Positions 1 through 5,248 of a stretch of DNA of 5,248 bases are shown in pieces. The DNA comes from Candidatus Arcticimaribacter sp. (lineage in GTDB: Bacteria; Bacteroidota; Bacteroidia; Flavobacteriales; Flavobacteriaceae), in the NCBI GenBank assembly GCA_011526335.1, contig WTJB01000217.1:1-5248 (forward strand), read 5' to 3'. Under the pieces are notes generated by a model. That model did no database searches. It saw only the letters and a list, made by a program, of their open reading frames with translations, and had not been told where the DNA came from. Position numbers and translations under genes: made by a program. The number at the start of each line of letters is the position of its first letter. Position 1 is the stretch's first letter.

Positions 1-2
1 CT

Positions 3-317
3 TTAGAAGAGAAAAATGTACAGCTGATGAACTGCGAATATATGATTGCCAATACGGGGGGAATATTAATCTGCAGTAAACAAATCCAGCAAAAAAAACT
101 GAGCGAACTTCCTGAAAATCTAATTATTGTTGCCAATGCTTTACATTTTGTCAACGATGTAAGTGAGGCCATGACGCTAATCAATACAAAATATAAAAAC
201 GATTTACCTACAAACATCACAACCCTCAATACCTTTGATCCTGAAAAAGAAAATGATTTTCTGTCCTACGGAAGTAGCTCAAAAAATCTATATTTGTTAG
301 TACAGGATGCCAACTAA
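3..317 (+). CDS. LUD-domain (LutC/YkgG-like) protein, C-terminal part, cut by window start
   Basis: The reading frame is open from the first complete codon to a TAA at 315-317 (104 residues visible), so the gene begins outside the window. The Met at 27 is internal, because the frame continues upstream of it as LEEKNVQL. The stretch MIANTGGILICS, followed by a hydrophobic LIIVANALHFV segment, resembles the second half of LUD-domain proteins (LutC/YkgG), where a conserved A-x-TG-(S/G) turn is followed by beta strands. Family members of this short type are around 190-200 residues, so about half is seen. LutC belongs to the LutABC L-lactate oxidation system of Bacillus, but stand-alone LUD proteins in Bacteroidota have no settled function, and no lutA or lutB is visible here. 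The gene ends 1 base before the preferred cdsA start, suggesting an operon. Family assignment is fairly sure; function is unknown. Confidence 0.72.
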   Translation, partial: LEEKNVQLMNCEYMIANTGGILICSKQIQQKKLSELPENLIIVANALHFVNDVSEAMTLINTKYKNDLPTNITTLNTFDPEKENDFLSYGSSSKNLYLLVQDAN

Positions 318-318
318 C

Positions 319-1119
319 ATGAAAGACATTGGAATACGTAGTTTGTCAGGTGCAGGCTATGTAGGGGTTTTGCTCGGTGCTATCTACACCGCAGATTGGG
401 CATTCGTTATTGTTATTGCATTATTTTCTGGACTAGCCCTATGGGAATTCTCACGTTTATGTAAAGCCTCTCCTTGGATCTCAATGGCATTCCTTTTATT
501 GTGTTTTGGTTTAGGCTACTTTCGTATGATGCCCGCCATAGTAAGGGATCTTCTTTTGGGCCTTAGCCTACTCAACAATAGCTATTTGTGCTATGTGTTG
601 TTTTTACAAAAGTCAATGGACATCTCCCCTAAAAAGGGTCTTTATTTTGCGCTAACTTACGTGATGGCCTCCAGCTATTTTATCCCTGAAATCGAGCGTT
701 TTGATGCCGCAAGCGGGGTGGGCTTACTCCTTCTTTTTTATGTGGCCACTTGGGCCAATAATAGCTTTGCTTATCTGGTAGGTTCTGCGATTGGGAAAAA
801 TAAACTGTTTCCCACGATCTCCCCAAAAAAATCATGGGAAGGTTTTATAGGCGGCACCCTAGCCACCTTATTTATTGCCTATATATTTAGTTATTATTCT
901 AACATCGATATATTTTTAGCCTTGGTCATTGGACTGAGTATTCCCGTTTTAGCTACCGTAGGCGATTTGGTACAATCTTATTTTAAACGAAAAGCAAATG
1001 TAAAAGACAGCGGGTCATTATTGCCCGGACATGGCGGCTTTTACGATCGTATGGATAGTGTTATTTTTAGTGCACCATTTTATTATTTTATTTTAATTCT
1101 ATTTAATTATGTTTCATAA
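319..1119 (+). CDS. cdsA: Phosphatidate cytidylyltransferase (CDP-diacylglycerol synthase)
   Basis: This integral inner-membrane enzyme converts CTP and phosphatidic acid to CDP-diacylglycerol and pyrophosphate, the branch-point precursor of bacterial phospholipids. The protein (266 residues from this start) is strongly hydrophobic throughout, with roughly eight candidate membrane segments. The CdsA family signature is complete at about residues 220-246: S-x-F-KR-x4-KDSG-x2-LPGHGG-x-x-DR-x-D. The SPKKSWEGF motif at about 168-176 is also typical. One oddity is WANNSFAY at 145-152, where the family normally has Asp three residues after the Trp (see findings). I prefer ATG 319 because it follows the upstream stop by one base, gives the usual short MK- N-terminus and has AGGA at 304-307 at a plausible distance; ATG 307 would add four residues (MPTN) and overlap the LUD gene by 11 bases. 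The 3' end overlaps psd by 11 bases, so translation is probably coupled. Confidence 0.95.
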   Translation: MKDIGIRSLSGAGYVGVLLGAIYTADWAFVIVIALFSGLALWEFSRLCKASPWISMAFLLLCFGLGYFRMMPAIVRDLLLGLSLLNNSYLCYVLFLQKSMDISPKKGLYFALTYVMASSYFIPEIERFDAASGVGLLLLFYVATWANNSFAYLVGSAIGKNKLFPTISPKKSWEGFIGGTLATLFIAYIFSYYSNIDIFLALVIGLSIPVLATVGDLVQSYFKRKANVKDSGSLLPGHGGFYDRMDSVIFSAPFYYFILILFNYVS

Positions 1120-1762
1120 AGAAGGATATTTTATCATTGTTTTCACATTTCTTTTTTGTGCAGGCCTAGCCCTTGGGGCTGAATATTTTGTAAAATCAAA
1201 AGGGCTGACGCTTCTTTTACAAAGTGCTTCGCTCATCATTTTAATTTTGGTTCTTCAGTTTTTCCGAAATCCGAAACGAAATACGGTTTTGAATGACCAA
1301 CATATATTATCGCCTGTTGATGGTAAAGTAGTGATCATTGAAAAAGTGTATGAAAAAGAATACTTTAAAGACGAGCGCCTACAGGTATCTATCTTTATGT
1401 CGCCTATAAATGTTCACGTTACGCGATACCCTATGAGCGGAACCGTTAAATTCAGTAAATATCATCCGGGAAAATATTTGGTGGCATGGCATCCCAAATC
1501 CTCAGAATTGAACGAACGCACCACCATTGTCGTTGAAAATGAAACTTTTGGCCCAATACTCTACAGACAAATTGCTGGAGCGCTAGCTAGACGAATCGTC
1601 AACTATGCCAAAGTAGGCGATACAGCGGTACAAGGAACCGATGCTGGGTTTATAAAATTTGGATCTCGAGTGGATTTATTTTTACCCGTAGACACCAAAG
1701 TAGACGTAGCGCTTGATCAGGTTGTCCGAGGAGGAGAAACGATCATTACCCAAAAGAACTAA
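1109..1762 (+). CDS. psd: Phosphatidylserine decarboxylase, short pyruvoyl-dependent form
   Basis: The enzyme decarboxylates phosphatidylserine to phosphatidylethanolamine at the inner membrane. At 217 residues it belongs to the short class, without the longer N-terminal region of E. coli Psd. Two hydrophobic segments (about 7-27 and 33-52) anchor it. The soluble part has SPVDGKV (68-74, with the probable catalytic Asp71), SPINVHVTRYP (98-108, probable His103), the family block HPKSSELNERTT (128-139) and FGSR (184-187). The proenzyme is expected to cleave itself between Gly185 and Ser186, turning Ser186 into the pyruvoyl cofactor and giving a large beta and a small alpha chain (about 32 residues). 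The start MFHKEG is the usual N-terminus in this clade and overlaps the end of cdsA; no Shine-Dalgarno is visible, which fits coupled translation. The stop overlaps the convergent valS stop. CdsA just upstream makes the precursor two steps earlier. Confidence 0.96.
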   Translation: MFHKEGYFIIVFTFLFCAGLALGAEYFVKSKGLTLLLQSASLIILILVLQFFRNPKRNTVLNDQHILSPVDGKVVIIEKVYEKEYFKDERLQVSIFMSPINVHVTRYPMSGTVKFSKYHPGKYLVAWHPKSSELNERTTIVVENETFGPILYRQIAGALARRIVNYAKVGDTAVQGTDAGFIKFGSRVDLFLPVDTKVDVALDQVVRGGETIITQKN

Positions 1763-4386
1763 AGCGTAGCTAGGCTGCGCTCTATCATCTTAATTTTTTC
1801 GAGCGTATCGGCTTCTTTTTTTCGCTCCATAGCGATAACCTTTTCAGGGGCATTCTCCACAAAACGCTCATTGCTTAGTTTTTTCTGTACAGAAGCTAAA
1901 AATCCTTGGTTGTATTTTAGTTCTTCTTCCAATTTAATGCGTTCTGCCTCAGGGTCTATTTGATTGGCTAAAGGAATAAAAAACTCTGTACTTCCCACCC
2001 GAAAGGTTCCCCCTATTTCGTCTGGGGTGGCAACTTGAGTAGAAATTTCAGACAGTTGGCCCATTTTTACAATAACCTCCTTACACGGCAGGTTTTTATC
2101 GGTTAATGCAATCAAATGCAGTTGTTCTTTAAATGGAATATTTTTTTCTTTCCTAAAATTCCGTATTCCCGCAACAATTTCTGTGGCAAACCCAAAATCT
2201 TCAATAAACGCTTTGTCATAGTCAGCAAGCGTTGGCCACGAGCTAACAAGAAGTGCTTCTTCAACAGATCTTTCTGCCATTTGATGCCATAATTCTTCCG
2301 TCAAGAAAGGCATAAAGGGATGGAGAAGTTTAAGGTTATTTTCAAAAAGCACTTGGATGCTATTGCGCGTAGCAGCATCTATCTTCTCTCCATAGGCAGG
2401 TTTTACCGTTTCTAAGAACCAAGAACAAAAATCGTCCCACACCAATTTATACAAACTCATCAAGGCGTCCGAGATACGGTATTTGCTAAAATGATCTTCT
2501 ACCAGCTCTAGCGTGGCTTGGAATTTTGCCGTATACCAGGCAACAGCATCTTTGTTGGCCTGCGATTGTTCTAAGGAAGCGTCAACGTCCCAACCGTCTA
2601 TAAGTCGATAGGCATTCCAAATTTTATTGGCGAAGTTTTTCCCTTGTTGACAAAGGCTTTCATCAAAAAGTAAATCATTTCCTGCGGCAGAACTCAGCAT
2701 CAATCCTACCCTTACAGCATCTGCACCATAATCTTCAATCAGTTTTAATGCATCTGGAGAGTTGCCCAGTTGTTTTGACATTTTTCGTCCCTGCTTATCC
2801 CGAACCAGCCCCGTAAGGTATACTTTCGAAAAAGGAGGAGCTTGTCTATACTCATAGCCCGAGATTATCATTCGCGCCACCCAGAAAAATAAAATATCTG
2901 GGCCCGTCACTAAATCTTGGGTAGGGTAGTAATATTGAATTTCTTTATTTTCTGGATCTCGAATCCCATCAAATACAGAAATCGGCCATAACCAAGAAGA
3001 GAACCAAGTATCTAGCACATCAGGATCTTGACACAAGTCTTCTACGGTTAGGGTTGTATTCTTTGTTTTTTGTTTTGCCAGTTCGAGAGCCTCTTCAGCC
3101 GTTTCTGCAACGACAAAGTCGTTTTTACCAGCCCCATAGTAATAGGCAGGAATCTGCTGCCCCCACCACAATTGTCTAGAAATATTCCAGTCCCGAATAT
3201 TTTCCATCCAATGCCTGTAGGTGTTTTTAAATTTTTCGGGAACCAATGCAATTTCACCAGAATTTAAAACGGCATCAATGGCAGGCTGAGCAAGTTTTTC
3301 CATGCGCAAAAACCATTGGTCGGATAAACGGGGCTCAATCACAGCTTTTGTTCTTTCTGAAGTACCCACCTTATTTTTATGGGGTTCTTTTTTGGCCAGC
3401 ACACCCAAGGCATCCAATTCTTTTTCAATGGCTTTTCTTACTGAAAAACGATCTTGTCCTTCGTAATGCAAGCCATTGGCATTGACGGTTCCATCTGGAT
3501 TAAAAATATCTACAATTTCTAGATCGTGCTTTTCGCCTAGTGCTTTATCGTTTATGTCGTGAGCAGGCGTGACTTTCAAACAACCCGTACCAAATTCTAC
3601 GTCCACATAGTCATCTTGAATAATCGGAATGGTTCTATTGACTATAGGAACGATGGCGTTTTTCCCTTTTAAATGCTGATAACGTTCATCTTCAGGATGA
3701 ATACAAATGGCGGTATCGCCTAACAAGGTTTCGGGACGCGTTGTAGCAATGACAAGCTTTTCATCACTTCCTTCTATTGCATATTGGATGTGGTATAGAA
3801 ATCCATTGCGCTCCTCATAAATCACCTCTTCGTCTGACAATGTGGTTTGGGCTTCTGGATCCCAATTGACCATACGATACCCTCTGTATATCAATCCCTT
3901 GTTAAACAAATCAACAAATACCTTGATAACAGAAGCAGACATTTCGGGATCTAGTGTAAACTTGGTTCTATCCCAATCACACGAGCAACCTAGCTTTTGA
4001 AGTTGTTGTAAAATAACTCCCCCATACTCATGCGTCCATTCCCAAGCATGGGTTAAAAATTCTTCTCTTGTCAGATCGTTTTTGTCAATCCCTTGTTCTT
4101 TTAGACGTGCAACCACCTTGGCTTCTGTAGCGATCGAGGCATGGTCTGTTCCAGGAACCCAACAGGCATTGAATCCTTTCATTCTAGCACGACGAATTAA
4201 AATATCCTGAAGACTGTTGTTGAGCATATGTCCCATATGCAAAATCCCCGTAACGTTTGGGGGTGGAATGACGATACTGTATGCCGGACGCTCATCTGGA
4301 GTTGAAGAAAAATAGTTATGCTTTAACCAGTAGTCATACCAGTTTTTTTCTACTTTGGCGGCTTCAAATTTTGAGGGAATCGACAT
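1759..4386 (-). CDS. valS: Valyl-tRNA synthetase (valine--tRNA ligase), complete
   Basis: This cytoplasmic class I aminoacyl-tRNA synthetase charges tRNA-Val with valine and clears mischarged threonine. The 875-residue length is normal for bacterial ValRS. Domain order from the N-terminus: Rossmann catalytic core with PPPNVTGILHMGH (41-53, HIGH motif as HMGH) and WVPGTDHASIATE (76-88); CP1 editing domain at about 195-345 with TTRPETLLGD (215-224) and TPAHDIND (273-280); core again with NISRQLWWGQQIPAYY (401-416) and DVLDTWFSSWLWP (456-468); KMSKQ (535-539, the KMSKS loop with Gln in last place); anticodon-binding helical domain at about 610-760; and a charged C-terminal coiled coil at about 811-872, typical of ValRS. 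MSIPSKFEAAKVEKNWYDYW is the normal N-terminus, supporting the start. The TAG stop overlaps the psd stop on the other strand. A good promoter lies just upstream, giving a short leader with no room for a T-box. Confidence 0.98.
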   Translation of the reverse strand: MSIPSKFEAAKVEKNWYDYWLKHNYFSSTPDERPAYSIVIPPPNVTGILHMGHMLNNSLQDILIRRARMKGFNACWVPGTDHASIATEAKVVARLKEQGIDKNDLTREEFLTHAWEWTHEYGGVILQQLQKLGCSCDWDRTKFTLDPEMSASVIKVFVDLFNKGLIYRGYRMVNWDPEAQTTLSDEEVIYEERNGFLYHIQYAIEGSDEKLVIATTRPETLLGDTAICIHPEDERYQHLKGKNAIVPIVNRTIPIIQDDYVDVEFGTGCLKVTPAHDINDKALGEKHDLEIVDIFNPDGTVNANGLHYEGQDRFSVRKAIEKELDALGVLAKKEPHKNKVGTSERTKAVIEPRLSDQWFLRMEKLAQPAIDAVLNSGEIALVPEKFKNTYRHWMENIRDWNISRQLWWGQQIPAYYYGAGKNDFVVAETAEEALELAKQKTKNTTLTVEDLCQDPDVLDTWFSSWLWPISVFDGIRDPENKEIQYYYPTQDLVTGPDILFFWVARMIISGYEYRQAPPFSKVYLTGLVRDKQGRKMSKQLGNSPDALKLIEDYGADAVRVGLMLSSAAGNDLLFDESLCQQGKNFANKIWNAYRLIDGWDVDASLEQSQANKDAVAWYTAKFQATLELVEDHFSKYRISDALMSLYKLVWDDFCSWFLETVKPAYGEKIDAATRNSIQVLFENNLKLLHPFMPFLTEELWHQMAERSVEEALLVSSWPTLADYDKAFIEDFGFATEIVAGIRNFRKEKNIPFKEQLHLIALTDKNLPCKEVIVKMGQLSEISTQVATPDEIGGTFRVGSTEFFIPLANQIDPEAERIKLEEELKYNQGFLASVQKKLSNERFVENAPEKVIAMERKKEADTLEKIKMIERSLATL
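1763..1799 (+). terminator. Hairpin at the psd/valS junction, possible bidirectional terminator
   Basis: AGCGTAGC (1763-1770) and GCTGCGCT (1774-1781) can form an 8-pair stem with a TAG loop; read on the plus strand there is one G-U pair and no mismatch. It lies directly after the psd stop. A run of six T follows at 1794-1799, but 12 bases beyond the stem, so it is not a textbook intrinsic terminator. Read on the minus strand the stem has one A-C mismatch and is followed by the T-rich TTTAGTTCTTTT, which could serve valS. The hairpin lies inside the last codons of valS, so it may partly reflect coding sequence. Pairing is seen; the terminator role is inferred. Confidence 0.4.
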
Positions 4387-4410
4387 AAATGGTCTGATTT
4401 TTGTGCATTA

Positions 4411-4441
4411 CAAAAGTAAACGACCTATGGCAGAAAACAAA
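4411..4441 (-). promoter_or_regulatory. Bacteroidota-type promoter for valS
   Basis: Read on the minus strand, TTTG (4441-4438) is followed after 19 bases by TACTTTTG (4418-4411). This matches the -33 TTTG and -7 TAnnTTTG elements recognised by the Bacteroidota primary sigma factor, at the usual spacing and without mismatch. Transcription would begin near 4405, leaving a leader of about 20 bases before the valS ATG. No Shine-Dalgarno is seen before that ATG, as is common in the phylum. The motif match is direct; the start site is inferred. Confidence 0.68.
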
Positions 4442-4502
4442 AGGAATAAATCGACTTTCTTTTCCGCCAAAAAAAAGTTTATCTTGAACCAAAGTTTGTT
4501 TT

Positions 4503-4880
4503 ATGAAAAATATTAGCTTTTTAATTGTCTTTATGGCGTCCTTCGTTATGGCTTATGCCCAAGGACCTCAACTTACATTTGAATCCAATGTTATTGATTA
4601 CGGTACCATTGAAAAAGGAAGCGATGGCATTCGTGTTTTTCGTTTTACCAATACAGGCGATGCGCCTTTAATCATAGAAAAAGTATATTCATCCTGCGGG
4701 TGTACCATTCCCAAAAAACCAGAAGCGCCTATTGCGCCTGGAAAACAAGGTGAAATACAGGTTAAATACGACACCAATCGAGTAGGTCCTATACGTAAAA
4801 CCGTTACTGTGAACTCCAATGCTACCGATCAAAAAACGGTAGCCTTAAAAATCAAAGGGACGGTTACAGCACTAGAATAG
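4503..4880 (+). CDS. Exported DUF1573-domain protein
   Basis: A 125-residue protein with an N-terminal signal peptide: MKN, a hydrophobic stretch at about 4-16, then AYAQ with likely cleavage after Ala19. The mature part is one DUF1573 domain, an immunoglobulin-like fold related to the ASPM-SPD-2-Hydin type. Matching features are the DYGTIEKG strand (32-39), FRFTNTGDAPLIIEKV (46-61), the hallmark SSCGCTIP (63-70, Cys65 and Cys67), PIAPGKQGEIQVKYD (76-90) and the closing NSNATDQ...LKIKGTV (104-121). The family is common in Bacteroidota, and its role is not established. Export to the periplasm or cell surface is inferred from the signal peptide. It is transcribed away from valS; no convincing promoter or Shine-Dalgarno was found, though an A8 tract (4469-4476) precedes TATCTTG (4480-4486). 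Its stop overlaps the convergent PDZ gene by 9 bases. The start is supported by the signal peptide beginning right at this Met. Confidence 0.9.
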   Translation: MKNISFLIVFMASFVMAYAQGPQLTFESNVIDYGTIEKGSDGIRVFRFTNTGDAPLIIEKVYSSCGCTIPKKPEAPIAPGKQGEIQVKYDTNRVGPIRKTVTVNSNATDQKTVALKIKGTVTALE

Positions 4881-5248
4881 TTTTTCCAATACAATTAACG
4901 TTCGAAAACTTTTGCCTCCCCGCAAATAGCTGATCCTTATTTTATCTTTGGGATGCGTTTGTAGCTTTGCAATTACCTCCGATAAGGGTAAATGATGCAA
5001 GCTTTTTCTATTGATATGGGTAATGACATCCCCTATTTTTAAGCCTGCTTTTTCTGCTGGAGAGTCGGGTCGAATTTGTATGACGGCTATGCTTTGATAC
5101 AATTTTAATTGATACCGCTGATTTAAATAGACTTCCACCCCACCGCTTTCGTCATTGTCTGCTATACTTCTTCGACGTATGGGACTCATCTGCTCTTTTA
5201 CCAAACGAACCCCATCAAACCCGAGCTCCATACCACTCAGGTTATAAT
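4872..5248 (-). CDS. PDZ-domain protein, probable retropepsin-like aspartyl protease, C-terminal part, cut by window end
   Basis: The frame stays open to the window edge: upstream of the Met at 5231 it reads YNLSG, so that Met is internal and the true start lies beyond 5248. About 124 residues are visible, ending in TAG at 4874-4872. The last 80 or so residues form a PDZ domain: SIAVIQIRPDSPAEKAGL, then KIGDVITHINRK, a helix (LPLSEVIAKLQ), and the final strands IRISYLRGGK and FRTLIVLEKL. The preceding YNLSGMELGFDGVRLVKE resembles the linker after the protease domain in Bacteroidota proteins that pair a retropepsin-like aspartyl protease with a C-terminal PDZ domain. The protease part, with its D-(T/S)-G motif, is outside the window, so that portion of the call is inference; another PDZ protein, such as an S41-type peptidase, is less likely because PDZ is C-terminal here. 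It converges on the DUF1573 gene with a 9-base overlap. Confidence 0.75.
   Translation of the reverse strand, partial: YNLSGMELGFDGVRLVKEQMSPIRRRSIADNDESGGVEVYLNQRYQLKLYQSIAVIQIRPDSPAEKAGLKIGDVITHINRKSLHHLPLSEVIAKLQTHPKDKIRISYLRGGKSFRTLIVLEKLF

Noticed and set aside
535..2785. KMSKQ instead of KMSKS in ValRS (codons near 2770-2785), considered as a lost catalytic motif.
   Set aside because: The catalytically important lysines are kept, the last position varies in this family, and the rest of the enzyme is complete, so it is not evidence of an inactive or unusual enzyme.
3048..3485. Open frames on both strands inside valS (minus 3048-3257, plus 3070-3267, plus 3246-3485).
   Set aside because: They lie wholly inside the well-supported valS frame, their products show no recognisable domain, and they have no separate promoter or start signal. 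They are shadow frames.
4387..4410. A T-box or other valS leader riboregulator.
   Set aside because: The predicted leader is only about 20 bases, far too short for a T-box, and T-boxes are not typical of Bacteroidota.
4456..4498. Possible plus-strand promoter for the DUF1573 gene (TATCTTG at 4480-4486 or AAAGTTTG at 4491-4498).
   Set aside because: Neither matches TAnnTTTG fully, no TTG/TTTG lies about 19 bases upstream, and the second would place transcription start at the ATG. Too weak to annotate.
4598..4819. A 73-codon minus-strand open frame inside the DUF1573 gene.
   Set aside because: It is antisense to a gene with clear family motifs and a signal peptide, and its product resembles nothing known.
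4871..4885. Short inverted repeat ACTA-GAA-TAGT followed by TTTT at the DUF1573/PDZ junction, considered as a terminator.
   Set aside because: A 4-pair AT-rich stem is too weak to be credible as an intrinsic terminator.
1..5248. Mobile elements, CRISPR arrays, tRNA/rRNA genes, phage or defence genes.
   Set aside because: No terminal repeats, repeat-spacer pattern, tRNA-like cloverleaf or relevant protein motif was seen; coding density is very high with ordinary core genes.

Overview
The window looks like a core chromosomal segment of a low-GC member of the Bacteroidota, most likely the class Flavobacteriia. The clues are AT-rich codon use, the near absence of Shine-Dalgarno sequences before the starts, a promoter of the TTTG / TAnnTTTG type read by the Bacteroidota primary sigma factor, and the gene content itself: a LUD-domain protein next to cdsA and psd, and a DUF1573 protein next to valS. 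The placement is inferred from family resemblance and gene order, not from a database search.

Layout. Bases 1-1762 carry three tightly packed plus-strand genes: the 3' half of a LUD-domain (LutC/YkgG-like) gene, cdsA (phosphatidate cytidylyltransferase) and a short-form psd (phosphatidylserine decarboxylase). Bases 1759-4386 carry a complete minus-strand valS (valyl-tRNA synthetase) that meets psd tail to tail with overlapping stop codons. A 116-base divergent gap (4387-4502) holds a good promoter for valS. Bases 4503-4880 encode a small exported DUF1573 protein on the plus strand. From 4872 to the window end runs the C-terminal part of a minus-strand PDZ-domain protein, probably of the retropepsin-like aspartyl protease family; it again overlaps its convergent neighbour.

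How the genes work together. CdsA makes CDP-diacylglycerol from phosphatidic acid, and Psd performs the last step of phosphatidylethanolamine synthesis (CDP-diacylglycerol to phosphatidylserine to phosphatidylethanolamine). The operon therefore supplies two steps of the main phospholipid route; the intervening phosphatidylserine synthase is not in the window. The LUD gene is co-transcribed by position only and has no obvious role in lipid synthesis. valS is housekeeping translation. The DUF1573 and PDZ proteins look like envelope or exported proteins of uncertain function.

Nothing here resembles a mobile element, CRISPR array, defence system, RNA gene or other novel system. The points that deserve a second look are modest: an Asp-to-Asn change at a normally conserved CdsA position, a hairpin built into the last codons of valS at the psd/valS junction, two overlapping convergent gene pairs in 5 kb, and the unexplained LUD-phospholipid linkage.
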